Assembly: GCA_023432985.1 (NCBI GenBank)
Contig: JAEZEQ010000062.1
Coordinates: 1-64,000 of the forward strand
Length of the DNA stretch: 64,000 nt
Source of the DNA: Bacteroidota bacterium
GTDB lineage: Bacteria > Bacteroidota > Bacteroidia > CAIKAF01
Direction of reading: 5' to 3'
A program made the translations under genes and the position numbers. Shown piece by piece: positions 8,192 through 18,044 of the stretch (the first letter of the stretch is position 1; every line of letters begins with the position of its first letter). The notes under the pieces were generated by a model. The model did no database searches. It had not been told where the DNA came from and saw nothing but the letters and a program-made list of their open reading frames with translations.

Positions 8192-11100
8192 ACACCTTAT
8201 GCTTTCCGGGCATTTGGGCGTGGATTATATAGATTCCCGAAGCTAATCCGGACCATCCATCAAAAACCATTTGTCCCATTCCACGGGCAGTATATAAAGT
8301 TTTCCCGTCCAGACTCATAATAGTCCAGCTTATTTCATTTTCCGAATCGCCGGAGAGAATTAAATGACCGTTTTGCCTTTCTACATTCCAATCGGTTAAT
8401 ACCTGATCGCATAGGGCATATTTGGGATCGAATATTTCAAAATCTCCATTAAAATCGACTTGCTTCAACCGCCAGTATGCATAGGGTTTAGAAAGGGTAT
8501 GCATATAGGAATAATGCAGGGTGGCATTACTCATTCCGGCGGCGCGAACTTGTGCAATGGCTTCGTAGATATTCCCATTTTCGGAGGCCAGAATTTCGAA
8601 ATAGTCGGACTGAAATTCCTGTTCGGTAGTCCACTTTATTAAGCTTTCTCCATTGGCACAATGCACGTCAAAATATTGAAGTTTCACCGGCAGTGGCGAC
8701 AAGGGGAATCCAAATCCAAAATCGCTGAAGCCGCTTAGACCCGCACGCGAAACCCACACATTGGTCGGTGTTCCGGTGGCTGCAATATGGGTACCCGGAC
8801 TAATCCACGGATTTAGGGCATCGATTCTTTTGAGCAAAGTAACACCATTCAAAGTAGATACAGATGCGAAATTCTCCCCATTAAATGAGGCTGTATATGG
8901 GCTAGTCAGCCATTTTCCCGATTCCGGCTGCACCGTCCAAAATCCCTCACTTGCCGTTAGATCTATGCTATTCCCAAATAATCCGCTCATGGGATCCGGT
9001 ATAGATAAGCCCGTTATTCCCATAGGATTGGGGTGAAATTCGATTTCCAAATAACCCGCATCACCCGCAGGTGGCGATGTGAACATAATACGGGCCATAC
9101 GGCTTTCCTGTGCCGCATTTCCAATTGGGAATAAGCCTTCGTCACCGAGCGTAGGGTTCACAGAAAAATAGCGGCGCATTTTCCCATTTAAATAGCCTTG
9201 GGTATAATTCAAAGTTCCCGTCTGACTTACACTGCTGCCTATAGTAAACAAATTTCCGTTTCCTTGCACGAAAGTATTCCAATCAACATTTCGGGTAGAA
9301 ATCGGGCTATACATATCTATATGCGATAAATTCGAAAGGCCCAACCCGTAAAAATGTTCGGGTCCCATTGTATTCTGAATACTTTGCGCAGCATTACCGT
9401 TAAAGAGTACATAGCCATCATTAGGCACAAAACCGTTTAATTCCTGATTTATCCAATTGCCTTTGATCGCTATAAAAGCGGCATCCTTCATGCGTACTTT
9501 AGCACCATTCTGAATATTCAGATTTCCAAGAATATCCAGGCGTGCTTCCATAGCTCCATCGGCTTTTAAAGAAAGATGATTTCCGTCCACCGTTATATTG
9601 CGACAATAGGCCTGCGCCGGGATGGAAGTCAGCGGTGAATTGAATTCGATGGCACATGAATCCTGAGCCAAAGCACCAATAAAAACATCGGTGGTTGAAT
9701 CGGGCAAGATTCCTCCGCCCCAGTTCATGCAATCGAACCAATCCGTACTCACAGCACCAATCCAGGACCCTGTGGCACCACTTGGCAATTGAATACTTAC
9801 CGTGCTGCTGTCTTTACAACCGTCTGCATCGGTAATAACCAAAGTATGGGTTGTATTGGCGTTCACCGTAATGAGGGGATTGGCTATATTCAGATCAGAA
9901 ATTTCGGGTGCAGCATGCCAGGCATAACTCAGAGGCGCACTATAATCACTCACCGTTAGTACGGGTAGAACCTGATTTCCCGGACATGCCATCATAGGTG
10001 AAAGCAGAGAAGCATTGGGCAATGGATTATTGGCTCCGGCACTGTAGGTAGTTTCCTCGAGCCGCACATCATCCAGGGCCCACCGTTCATTCTCTCGGTT
10101 ATTAGTAGCCGTAAAGCGGAACATAAACTGTGTAGTTCCCGCAGGCAAAGAAACATGAAAAGAAGAATTATTCTGTCCCGAACTATAGGTGATATTTGAA
10201 TTATAATTGAGTGTAGTAAGCGGGGTCGATGAAAATGGGAAAAGTCGATTCGACATACCCATATGGCGTAAAATGCTAAACCATGTATTGCCCCCATCCA
10301 AACTGCATTCGATGAGCGCATCTTCGTTCTTATCATTTCCTGCGCCACTTCCACCCGAGCTCACAGAGGCGATTTTGAAATAAAAATCATACGCATTGGC
10401 CGGATTCAATACTACATTATCGAACGTTGCCGTGTTAGAAGTACCCATTTCACCGGTACCATTATTCACTGAATAACTTTTATACAAATAACCGGAACCT
10501 TGCGTAAAAACATCAGTTCCTAAGCTGCCTGCGCTACCCACAATGGTTGGGGTACCAATTGTATAATTCCACGGAATGGGATTGGTGCTGAAATTCATAT
10601 GTCTAATATCCACAACAGTAGGTGTTCCTCCGGCGGGTTGCACAGAGAATGTGTCGGTTTGGCCAAATAAAGCCGCGGCACAAGTACCCGAATAAACGGC
10701 AGAAAAACGAATTCCATATTGCGGACTTCTGGAAAATACAATATCGTTGAATGTAGCAACTCCATTTACTACGGGGCGGGTTAAGGTACCTGAAATACCG
10801 CAACCTGAAGTAGACAAGGTCACAAAGCCGTTATTACAAGAACTCGCCACACCCGAAGTGCAGCTTAAAGATACCGAAAATGGTGGAATAAGGATTTGTT
10901 CGTTTGGCGAAAATGTAGAACTGGAAAAGTCGAGCTGCGTAGGTGTAGCACAGGTAGGCGCACAGGAAGATGTATGACTGCCCAAGCCCGATATATCATT
11001 TTGTGCATACAGATCCCATTCTGCATCTAAAGTTGGAAAAGGACAAGTAGTAGTAGTAGTAGTATTAGGAGGATCAATTGTAATACCCGAACAAACCGAA

Positions 11101-11552
11101 ATCTTGCGTCTCAGTGTTTTATCCTTTGTCGATTTACTGTTTAGCGTCCACTCTGTCACCGGAGCACATCCAATATTTCCAAAAATATCTACTGCGCTGT
11201 TCGTACTCACTTTAAAAAGCACCAGAGCATCGTCTCCATTAAAATTAATTGCCGCATTTGTGGTAGCTGCACCTGCATAAATGGTGGCATCACCATTCTT
11301 GTAAACAATAACCTGACCGTCTGCTAAAGTGCCGCTTAGCTGTACATTAGTAGATGTAGTTGCCCCATTTGCATAGAGTCGAAGCATGTAATCAGAGAGA
11401 TTAACACTTGCTCCGGTACCGTTATAAATTTCGATATACTTATTATTACCGGACCCTTCTACATACTCCGAAAAAAACAAATCGGCAGATTGTGCATAGG
11501 TAAAAACAGGCAGGATAAACCAGCCCAAGATGGTGATAGATAGATTTTTCAT
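8172..11552 (-). CDS. Lamin-tail-domain T9SS type A protein, 1126 aa
   Basis: A large secreted protein. A signal peptide (residues 1-20, ending FTYAQ) is followed by a lamin-tail-like domain (~22-150: 'LFFSEYVEGSGNNKYIEIYN', 'NFNGDDALVL'). A T-rich linker made by a GTA/GTT microsatellite comes at ~160, then several beta-sandwich regions with a PKD/Ig-like segment near residues 530-590. A T9SS type A tail closes it ('LPVKLQYFDVHC' near 950, then a ~75-aa sorting domain ending in VFKQVKP). Its enzymatic or adhesive role is unknown. The start is the ATG at 11552, preceded by an AAGGGGG purine run and a -7 box. Confidence 0.82.
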   Translation of the reverse strand: MKNLSITILGWFILPVFTYAQSADLFFSEYVEGSGNNKYIEIYNGTGASVNLSDYMLRLYANGATTSTNVQLSGTLADGQVIVYKNGDATIYAGAATTNAAINFNGDDALVLFKVSTNSAVDIFGNIGCAPVTEWTLNSKSTKDKTLRRKISVCSGITIDPPNTTTTTTCPFPTLDAEWDLYAQNDISGLGSHTSSCAPTCATPTQLDFSSSTFSPNEQILIPPFSVSLSCTSGVASSCNNGFVTLSTSGCGISGTLTRPVVNGVATFNDIVFSRSPQYGIRFSAVYSGTCAAALFGQTDTFSVQPAGGTPTVVDIRHMNFSTNPIPWNYTIGTPTIVGSAGSLGTDVFTQGSGYLYKSYSVNNGTGEMGTSNTATFDNVVLNPANAYDFYFKIASVSSGGSGAGNDKNEDALIECSLDGGNTWFSILRHMGMSNRLFPFSSTPLTTLNYNSNITYSSGQNNSSFHVSLPAGTTQFMFRFTATNNRENERWALDDVRLEETTYSAGANNPLPNASLLSPMMACPGNQVLPVLTVSDYSAPLSYAWHAAPEISDLNIANPLITVNANTTHTLVITDADGCKDSSTVSIQLPSGATGSWIGAVSTDWFDCMNWGGGILPDSTTDVFIGALAQDSCAIEFNSPLTSIPAQAYCRNITVDGNHLSLKADGAMEARLDILGNLNIQNGAKVRMKDAAFIAIKGNWINQELNGFVPNDGYVLFNGNAAQSIQNTMGPEHFYGLGLSNLSHIDMYSPISTRNVDWNTFVQGNGNLFTIGSSVSQTGTLNYTQGYLNGKMRRYFSVNPTLGDEGLFPIGNAAQESRMARIMFTSPPAGDAGYLEIEFHPNPMGITGLSIPDPMSGLFGNSIDLTASEGFWTVQPESGKWLTSPYTASFNGENFASVSTLNGVTLLKRIDALNPWISPGTHIAATGTPTNVWVSRAGLSGFSDFGFGFPLSPLPVKLQYFDVHCANGESLIKWTTEQEFQSDYFEILASENGNIYEAIAQVRAAGMSNATLHYSYMHTLSKPYAYWRLKQVDFNGDFEIFDPKYALCDQVLTDWNVERQNGHLILSGDSENEISWTIMSLDGKTLYTARGMGQMVFDGWSGLASGIYIIHAQMPGKHKVFKQVKP

Positions 11553-11570
11553 AAGTCCCCCTTACTTCCA

Positions 11571-11578
11571 CAAATGTA
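11571..11578 (-). promoter_or_regulatory. -7 box of the lamin-tail T9SS gene
   Basis: Reads TACATTTG on the minus strand, 18 bases before the ATG. Confidence 0.55.
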
Positions 11579-11622
11579 CTACATGAAATGGGAATAAAAA
11601 GAGGGAGTATATTAAAAAATCG

Positions 11623-12183
11623 TTACTTCACTCTTTCCATATATTCTCCCGTTTCGGGATTAATGCGAATTTTCTCTCCTGTTTCGATAAAGAGAGGAAC
11701 ACGCACTTCGGCACCGGTTTCTACGGTTGCCGGCTTAAGCGTATTGGTAGCCGTATCGCCTTTTACACCCGGTTCGGTATAGGTAACTTCCAATTCTACC
11801 GATTTAGGGGGACGTGCAGAAACCGGAGCTTCTTCAGCAAAATACACACTTACCATATCTCCTTCTTTCATAAATTGAAGACCACTTCCGAACAAAGATT
11901 CATCCACATAAAACTGCTCATAGCTTGTATTATCCATACAAACAATCGCATTTCCATCCTTATATAAATATTGCAAATCTCTGTCTTCCACACGCACAAT
12001 TTTCACCTCTTCATCGGGTCTGAATCTGTTTTCTACCGATTTGCCCGTACGCAATACTTTCATTTTACCTTGATAAAATGCCCTTAAATTTCCGGGTGTA
12101 CGGTGCATCCATTCAGTAATCTGACACAATTCATTATTATGCATAATGAAATTTCCATTCGAAATATCTGACGCTTTAGCCAT
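11623..12183 (-). CDS. efp: Elongation factor P with Asn at the loop tip
   Basis: EF-P enters the ribosomal E site and rescues stalls at polyproline. The 186-aa protein has all three domains, ending in the conserved 'INPETGEYMERVK', with 'KGDTATNTLKPATVETGAEVRVPLF' before it (shown in part). The domain I loop reads 'HRTPGNLRAFYQ' where E. coli has 'VKPGKGQAF', so the modified Lys34 is replaced by Asn32. I start at ATG 12183. The frame is open to 12234, but that would begin upstream of the -7 box at 12204-12211. It is monocistronic and divergent from the lipoprotein gene. Confidence 0.92.
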   Translation of the reverse strand: MAKASDISNGNFIMHNNELCQITEWMHRTPGNLRAFYQGKMKVLRTGKSVENRFRPDEEVKIVRVEDRDLQYLYKDGNAIVCMDNTSYEQFYVDESLFGSGLQFMKEGDMVSVYFAEEAPVSARPPKSVELEVTYTEPGVKGDTATNTLKPATVETGAEVRVPLFIETGEKIRINPETGEYMERVK

Positions 12184-12203
12184 TTGTTTACATTTTAAGA
12201 TTG

Positions 12204-12211
12204 CAAAAATA
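12204..12211 (-). promoter_or_regulatory. -7 box of efp; decides the start codon
   Basis: Reads TATTTTTG on the minus strand, 20 bases before the MAKASDIS start. The longer frame would start upstream of this box. Confidence 0.55.
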
Positions 12212-12388
12212 AAGAAAGGATTCATTTCACCCACTATTTTTTTCTACAAAACAGAAAACAATAACACCCTAACAATTAACATCATACATTTATTGGCAAA
12301 AATTTCATACTAAAAATGTGTCAAATTCGTTCATAAAAAAGACGATTGTTAACATTTTTTTACTATATTTAACTAAAATTATTAAGTT

Positions 12389-13015
12389 ATGAAGCAGTAC
12401 AGTATTATTTCGATTATGGTAATCTTGCTTAGCTTCTCTTGCAAGAGTAGTACCGTCCAAGAAATCACCCCCCCACAACCCAAAGCGACATTAGAATTTC
12501 CTGATGCCGTGCAGGGTACTTCTCTAACGTATGCATACAATGAATACGGTAAAATCACGCATGTTCGTCTTCAATTGAATGCCCTCGACGATAAAATCGC
12601 ATTCAGTTATATGGTAATGAACGAAAGCAATCGCGAAGGCGGATTTCAGATGGAAAAGCCGGTTTTTGAAACGGCACTTTCCACCAATCTTGATTTAATA
12701 AATAAACATTCGATCGATTTAGATCAGAATGGGATGTTATTAAGCAAAAAAGCCTATACGCATTTGACCGACAATAGTCTGATGGAAGTGGACCTTGGCA
12801 AAGGCACAAAAAGCTATCATTTCGTTCAGAATGAAGAAATTGAAATCGATTTTAACGACAAGCGTATTTACATTCCTACGATTAAATTCTCAGATGAAGA
12901 CAAGGTTGAAACCTATTGGGTTTACAAAAATCTGAATTTTCCGATAATCGTAAAAAGCAATCCGGACATAGACATGCAGCTCATAAAATGGGAACAACCC
13001 GATTCGGATGTTTAA
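12389..13015 (+). CDS. Predicted lipoprotein, 208 aa, unknown function
   Basis: I do not recognise the family. Residues 1-17 form a lipoprotein signal ('MVILLSFSC', lipobox Cys at 18), followed by a short polar linker and a beta-rich domain with alternating hydrophobic strands. There are no catalytic motifs I can name. A variant -7 box (TATATTTA, 12364-12371) lies 18 bases before the ATG. A terminator follows, so it is transcribed alone, divergent from efp. Confidence 0.7.
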   Translation: MKQYSIISIMVILLSFSCKSSTVQEITPPQPKATLEFPDAVQGTSLTYAYNEYGKITHVRLQLNALDDKIAFSYMVMNESNREGGFQMEKPVFETALSTNLDLINKHSIDLDQNGMLLSKKAYTHLTDNSLMEVDLGKGTKSYHFVQNEEIEIDFNDKRIYIPTIKFSDEDKVETYWVYKNLNFPIIVKSNPDIDMQLIKWEQPDSDV

Positions 13016-13041
13016 TGTTTTATTCTCCCTGCAAAATTAAT

Positions 13042-13066
13042 AGCCGGCTTAATGCCGGTTTTTTTT
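13042..13066 (+). terminator. Rho-independent terminator of the 208-aa lipoprotein gene
   Basis: GCCGGC-TTAAT-GCCGGT-type stem followed by T8. The T tract runs to the stop codon of the convergent ybaB gene. Confidence 0.82.
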
Positions 13067-13370
13067 ATAGGCCTAAACCCGACAATAAACTTCCGGCACT
13101 GCCTTTCATTTCATCTTCCCATTTTTCTTCGGCCTGGGCCAGGGCTTTTTGAAATGCCAATACGGTATAGTCTTCCAATTCTTCTTTTCTTTCGGGCAGG
13201 CACATGGAATCTTCGAAGCTAATGGACAATAATTTCTTATTTCCGTCCATTACAATTTTCACCGCTCCATTACCGGCTTCAGCTTCTACGCGCACCAGAG
13301 CCAATTTATCTTTACTTACTTGCAGGTTTTGTTGCATTTCTTGCAACTTTCCCATCATATCTCCGAACAT
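13065..13370 (-). CDS. YbaB/EbfC family nucleoid-associated protein
   Basis: A 101-aa DNA-binding dimer of the YbaB/EbfC family. The first 40 residues form the long helix ('MMGKLQEMQQNLQVSKDKLALVRVEAEAGNGAVKI', shown in part), followed by the strand region and the C-terminal helix with 'AFQKALAQAEEKWEDEM'. In many bacteria ybaB follows dnaX and precedes recR; neither is here. A good promoter (TTTG, 20 bases, TACCTTTG) lies in the 3' end of the upstream T9SS gene. Confidence 0.85.
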   Translation of the reverse strand: MFGDMMGKLQEMQQNLQVSKDKLALVRVEAEAGNGAVKIVMDGNKKLLSISFEDSMCLPERKEELEDYTVLAFQKALAQAEEKWEDEMKGSAGSLLSGLGL

Positions 13371-13387
13371 AAATATTGAATTTTCTA

Positions 13388-13419
13388 CAAAGGTAAGCCC
13401 GAGAATTTATCTCAGCAAA
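13388..13419 (-). promoter_or_regulatory. ybaB promoter (TTTG-N20-TACCTTTG)
   Basis: On the minus strand TTTG (13419-13416) and TACCTTTG (13395-13388) are 20 bases apart. It partly overlaps the last codons of the 1302-aa T9SS gene. Confidence 0.65.
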
Positions 13420-16400
13420 TTAATATGCCCGATTATTTCCCCCTCCCGACCCCATTTCTCGGTATATAAAATCCGATATACATAGGTATCCTGTTTACAT
13501 GGTACACCGCCACAGAAGCCGTTCCACCCTTTCTCAATTCCTTCCGATTTATAGATCAATTCGCCCCAACGGTTGAATATACTTAATTCCATTTTCTCTA
13601 TATCGGTACCATAAGCAAAAAACACCTCATTCAATCCGTTTTCGTCTACAGTAAATGTATTGGGTACATATATATTTCCGAGCACAAATACGGTAACACT
13701 ATCCATAAAATAACAGGAATTACTGTCGGTATAAATCAATCCGTAATTCATAGTAAAAGGCGGATTAGCGACCGGTTGCCGGCAGTTTTGACAAGACAAA
13801 TACTGCGGTGGCATCCAGGTATAAGTACCCTGAGCCGGACCATCGCCGAGCAGTATGGTACTTTCGCCGTAATCCAGATACCTATCGGGACCTGCAGATA
13901 CATTTTGTATGGCGTAGGTTTGCACATGAACCGTATCGGTGGTTGTACACCCCAATTCATCCTTAATCATAACCCAAAAATCAACATTAGAGGTAACCGT
14001 TGCAGTGGGTGTGGCTATATTTGCCGAATCGAGATAAGCCACGGGATACCATTGATATTCTATACCTCCATTGGTAAACAGCATCACTTCGCTACCCGGG
14101 CAAACCAAGGTATCGGGGCCACTGAGCGGTTCTATAATTTTCACGTCGACCCGTTGCGTATCCGTACTTTCGCCACAGGCATTTCGTCCGGTGAGCACAT
14201 AAGTTATCCCATAAGGCGGATTGGCAATGGGGTTAGCAATAGATGGATTACTCAGAAAATCGGGGGGTGACCATGCATAATGCGTAGCGCCGGAACCCGA
14301 CAATTGCATGCTGTCGCCCTGACAAATAATGCTATCTGCGCCCGCCTGAACCAGAGAAAGAAAATCGACCTGTATATATACCGAATCGCTCAATACACAA
14401 TTATCCGGATTTGTAACCGTAACCGTATAGACCGTAGAAGAAGTTGGTTCGGCAATGGGATTTGCGATATTGGGATCCGACAATGCAAATGCCGGAGACC
14501 ACACATATTGCGTACCCCCGCTACATTCCAATTGGGTTGCATTACCCACACAAATGGTATCCGAATCCGATATTTCGATTTCAAAATCGATCACAGGCAC
14601 AAAAACCTCGGCCGTATCTGCGCCACAATCATTACTTGCAATCATAAAATAAGACATAGTTTGAGGCGGCGTAACGGTAGGATTGGGAATTTGCTGTTCG
14701 GATACCGCTAATCCCGCTGCCGGAAGCCAAAAATAATTATCTCCACCCGAGCCCTGGAGTTGCACCGAGGTAGTGGGACAAATTTCCGGGACCGAATCTA
14801 TCACTGCAATCGGTTTAGGGTTCACCGTTAATGTTACAAATGCCGTATCATTGGCCACACAGTTTTGCGGGTCGGAGGCTATAAGCATAACCTGATAGGT
14901 ACCCGGTATAGTATACGCGTGACTGGCCTGAAAGCCTACATGCGTATTTCCATCTCCAAAATCCCAAAAAAAGCTTACACCGCCATTACTTTCATTTTCA
15001 AAAAGTACGAGTTCGTCCTGACAAACCGTGGTTGTTGTTACATCCAAATAAGCCGTCAGTACCGACACATCAAACTTCACCAGAGCTATATTGCAATTGG
15101 TAGAATTATTTGTAGACGAATATGCGCCCGGGGTTGTTGGCAGATCATCCTGTCCCCCGCAACTGGCGCACATAGCCTGATATACCACGCCTTTCTTATC
15201 GAAACGGCTTGTTCCCCCGTCGACATGGTTATTCGAACTATTTCCACCCATAAAAGTGGCATATAAAAGCGATTGGGCATCCTGTTCCAATACGGCCAAA
15301 TAAAAATCATTCCCATTTGTTACCGTTTTATAAGCCCCCGGAGTAGTAGGCAAACCCAAGGTACTTCCGCCTATACCGCCATTCATTTGATTCACCGAGC
15401 CTCCCCATCCGGCTATATAAATCTGATTACAATCGTGCAATAAGAATGCCGTTGGAGAAATATTAATCCCCCCGCCTCCACTTCCAAAACAGGTAGACAT
15501 GAGGGTTGTCTGAAGATTCGGACTCAGTTTATGAATAAACTGTCCGCTATTGGGAACAGAATACACCGACAATCCGGCTGCTGCCTGAATGGGATAACCA
15601 CCCACCGTTTGCCCCATTACATACACATTATCGTTGGTATCCAACTGCACAAAATAAGTCTGATTATAAGTGGGCGTACCAATATAGGTAGCCGCTTGCA
15701 GGTTCGTTCCGGCGGGACTAAGGCGCAATAAAAAGCCATCGGCACCACCCAAAGCATTGGGCTGAATTACCCCGGCGGTGGTGGTCAAATTATTGCTGGT
15801 CGTACCTCCGGTGAAATAAATAATTCCCGTTGAAGAACGCTGTACGCTGTATCCGGCTTCATCGCCACTTCCTCCGTAATAGGTCGATACAAGAAGATTA
15901 CTTAAAGCGGCATCTAATTTACAAAATACCGCATCGCTTGTTCCCCCGCCAAAAACGGGTTGTACGGGACTAACCAATGGAAAATTGCTACTGTTACTTA
16001 CCGAAGCGATATAGACATTATTGGCCGTATCGAGAATAATTTCGCCCCGAAATTCATCGGCATAATTGGCTGCGAGCACTGCACTTAAATTCAACCCATC
16101 GGATTGCGTGCCTCCTAAAAAAGTAGATGCCGGCAAAGCCGTACCATTGGCCGATAAACGAGAAACAAAGAGATCGACACCTTGGGGATACTGGATTAAA
16201 GTTCCGAAAAAATTCAAAGCCGGACCACCGTTAAAACTTGGATCATAAGCCCCGGCCGTAACCGGAAAATTGAGCGAACCCGTAGTTCCCAAAATATACA
16301 ATTCGCCCGATGCGGACTCAATAATAGAATGCGGCATATCGGGCCCTGCTCCGCCTAAAAAACTACTATAGAGGAGTTGATTTCCATTGGGCGAAAATTT

Positions 16401-17315
16401 CGAAATAACCGCATCAATACCTCCGGCACCCCATACACTTTGATAGGCACCCAAACTGGTGGGATAATTATTTCCGAAAACAATACCCCCTGCATAGCCG
16501 CTGCCATCGGCACCCGGAGTAGCAGTATAACCCCAACTGTCGGAAAAAGAACCAACATAGGTACTGAAAATCAACAATGGATCAATCACCAATTCGTATG
16601 CAGGATTATAACCCGATGGTAAATCAAAAGAAAAAACATCTCCCCTTTTTTTAAATTCCAGTTCGACCATTACTTTCTTTCCATTAATTACCTGCCAGGC
16701 CAGAGGAGCAACTTCTCTCACCTCGCCCACAGCCGTTTCCAATACAATTTCACCTTTACGAATTTTGCTTTTACTAATGCCTTCATAAGTCCACATTATG
16801 GCCTGAGGATCGGCATAAGGTTCCAAGATAAAATCATATTTCAACTGTTGATTCGAGAAGCTGTAAAGCATATCGATTCCTTTATACAAACCTTGCAATC
16901 TCAATTCTCTATATCCATACAATCCGCTCTGCCATTGGGCGGAATCATTACCCAGATAAAAATTATAATAGGCATCCGAGGCTTTATCTTGTTTATAATT
17001 CGGATTTGGATTTGCATTCAGGAAAACCTGCTTATAAGCGTGCCTTTGTTGCATAGAGGGCAAATCGGCCACACTTTCTCCGAATTTAGCCTTATGATAA
17101 TACGTTCCTTGAAGCTTGGCATCCCAAACATCGAAAAGAATTTCATTCCCCGAAAGGTACATCATAGCACCGGGCAACTCGCTTCTAAACTGAGCAGGAA
17201 AATTCCACTGCCCTTTATTTTCCATAAAAACATAGGCTACCTGTGCCTGAAGCTTTACTGCAAGCAAGCTACAAAACAATGCGATATAAAAGCTTATCCT
17301 TTTCAATGTGTACAA
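13407..17315 (-). CDS. SBBP beta-propeller protein with type B T9SS sorting domain, 1302 aa
   Basis: A giant secreted protein. After a signal peptide (~1-24) comes a domain opening with 'FMENKGQWNF', typical of Bacteroidota SBBP proteins. A beta-propeller of SBBP-like repeats follows (~250-780: 'DAVISKFSPNGNQLLYSSFLGG'-type units, quoted in part), then a PKD domain ('FFWDFGDGNTHVGF', ~795-870). About five 'LSDPNIANPIAxP' repeat blocks follow. The end is a ~90-aa gliding-motility-associated (type B) domain: 'YVPNTFTVDENGLNEVF', 'IFNRWGELIYKS', 'GWNG'. Its function is unknown. The start is a TTG at 17315; a second TTG at 17306 (MKRISFYIALF) is an equally good signal-peptide start. Confidence 0.84.
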   Translation of the reverse strand: MYTLKRISFYIALFCSLLAVKLQAQVAYVFMENKGQWNFPAQFRSELPGAMMYLSGNEILFDVWDAKLQGTYYHKAKFGESVADLPSMQQRHAYKQVFLNANPNPNYKQDKASDAYYNFYLGNDSAQWQSGLYGYRELRLQGLYKGIDMLYSFSNQQLKYDFILEPYADPQAIMWTYEGISKSKIRKGEIVLETAVGEVREVAPLAWQVINGKKVMVELEFKKRGDVFSFDLPSGYNPAYELVIDPLLIFSTYVGSFSDSWGYTATPGADGSGYAGGIVFGNNYPTSLGAYQSVWGAGGIDAVISKFSPNGNQLLYSSFLGGAGPDMPHSIIESASGELYILGTTGSLNFPVTAGAYDPSFNGGPALNFFGTLIQYPQGVDLFVSRLSANGTALPASTFLGGTQSDGLNLSAVLAANYADEFRGEIILDTANNVYIASVSNSSNFPLVSPVQPVFGGGTSDAVFCKLDAALSNLLVSTYYGGSGDEAGYSVQRSSTGIIYFTGGTTSNNLTTTAGVIQPNALGGADGFLLRLSPAGTNLQAATYIGTPTYNQTYFVQLDTNDNVYVMGQTVGGYPIQAAAGLSVYSVPNSGQFIHKLSPNLQTTLMSTCFGSGGGGINISPTAFLLHDCNQIYIAGWGGSVNQMNGGIGGSTLGLPTTPGAYKTVTNGNDFYLAVLEQDAQSLLYATFMGGNSSNNHVDGGTSRFDKKGVVYQAMCASCGGQDDLPTTPGAYSSTNNSTNCNIALVKFDVSVLTAYLDVTTTTVCQDELVLFENESNGGVSFFWDFGDGNTHVGFQASHAYTIPGTYQVMLIASDPQNCVANDTAFVTLTVNPKPIAVIDSVPEICPTTSVQLQGSGGDNYFWLPAAGLAVSEQQIPNPTVTPPQTMSYFMIASNDCGADTAEVFVPVIDFEIEISDSDTICVGNATQLECSGGTQYVWSPAFALSDPNIANPIAEPTSSTVYTVTVTNPDNCVLSDSVYIQVDFLSLVQAGADSIICQGDSMQLSGSGATHYAWSPPDFLSNPSIANPIANPPYGITYVLTGRNACGESTDTQRVDVKIIEPLSGPDTLVCPGSEVMLFTNGGIEYQWYPVAYLDSANIATPTATVTSNVDFWVMIKDELGCTTTDTVHVQTYAIQNVSAGPDRYLDYGESTILLGDGPAQGTYTWMPPQYLSCQNCRQPVANPPFTMNYGLIYTDSNSCYFMDSVTVFVLGNIYVPNTFTVDENGLNEVFFAYGTDIEKMELSIFNRWGELIYKSEGIEKGWNGFCGGVPCKQDTYVYRILYTEKWGREGEIIGHINLLR

Positions 17316-17320
17316 CTTAC

Positions 17321-17328
17321 CAAAATTA
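17321..17328 (-). promoter_or_regulatory. -7 box of the 1302-aa T9SS gene
   Basis: Reads TAATTTTG on the minus strand, only five bases before the TTG at 17315, which favours the TTG at 17306 as the true start. Confidence 0.45.
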
Positions 17329-17378
17329 ACATTTTTTCAGAAGTTACACAAGTGAAAAAAAGAAAAGAAATGGGAGAT

Positions 17379-18044
17379 TTATCCACGTGAGCCGAACAGA
17401 GCGGATCCGACGCGTATAAGCGTAGCTCCTTCTTCGAGTGCTATGGCATAATCGCTGCTCATGCCCATAGAAATTTCGCAAAAATCGGCCTCCGGAAATA
17501 TCCGATCTTCTTTAATGCGATCGAATAGATTTTTTAGGGATTTGAATTCGCTTCGAATTTGATTTTCATCCTCCGTAAAGGTGGCCATTCCCATCAATCC
17601 GCACACCTTAACATGGGGAATTTCTTGCCATATATTCAAGCTTTTCAGACTATCCCAAGCGTTGGGATCTAGTCCGAATTTTGAATCTTCCCGGGCAATA
17701 TGAAATTGAAGTAGGACCGAAATTTTACGTTCATATTTAGCTGCTTGTTTTTCGATTTCCTTCAATAATTCCATGCTATCCACACTTTGAATCATGTGCA
17801 CAAATGGGGCTATATACTTTACTTTATTGCGTTGCAGGTGTCCGATCAGGTGCCATTCTATATCCTTGGGCAGGGCTTCGGCTTTGGGTACTAATTCCTG
17901 TACTCTGTTTTCGCCAAAAATGCGTTGTCCGGCACTATAGGCTTCCATAATAGAATCATGGTCTACCGTTTTCGACACGGCAACCAGTCGAGCTCCGGGT
18001 TTAATTTTTTCCAGAACGTTCGTATATACATCAAGATGAAACAT
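17379..18044 (-). CDS. YggS/PROSC-family PLP-binding protein
   Basis: A 221-aa member of the COG0325 family, a single-domain TIM-barrel PLP carrier involved in vitamin B6 and amino-acid homeostasis; it is not a racemase. The PLP lysine is Lys25 ('LVAVSKTV'). 'FGENRVQE', 'WHLIGHLQRNKVK', 'IQSVDS', 'SKFGLDP', 'GLMGMAT' and the C-terminal 'ISMGMSSDYAIA.EGATLIRVGSALFG' are all present. It overlaps the 3' end of the DUF1015 gene by 14 bases, so the two form an operon. Members in many phyla bear the name yggS. Confidence 0.92.
   Translation of the reverse strand: MFHLDVYTNVLEKIKPGARLVAVSKTVDHDSIMEAYSAGQRIFGENRVQELVPKAEALPKDIEWHLIGHLQRNKVKYIAPFVHMIQSVDSMELLKEIEKQAAKYERKISVLLQFHIAREDSKFGLDPNAWDSLKSLNIWQEIPHVKVCGLMGMATFTEDENQIRSEFKSLKNLFDRIKEDRIFPEADFCEISMGMSSDYAIALEEGATLIRVGSALFGSRG

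Noticed and set aside
11049..11066. GTA/GTT triplet run in the lamin-tail gene as a phase-variation tract
   Set aside because: The run is made of triplets, so slippage changes only the number of Thr residues in a linker and cannot switch the gene off.
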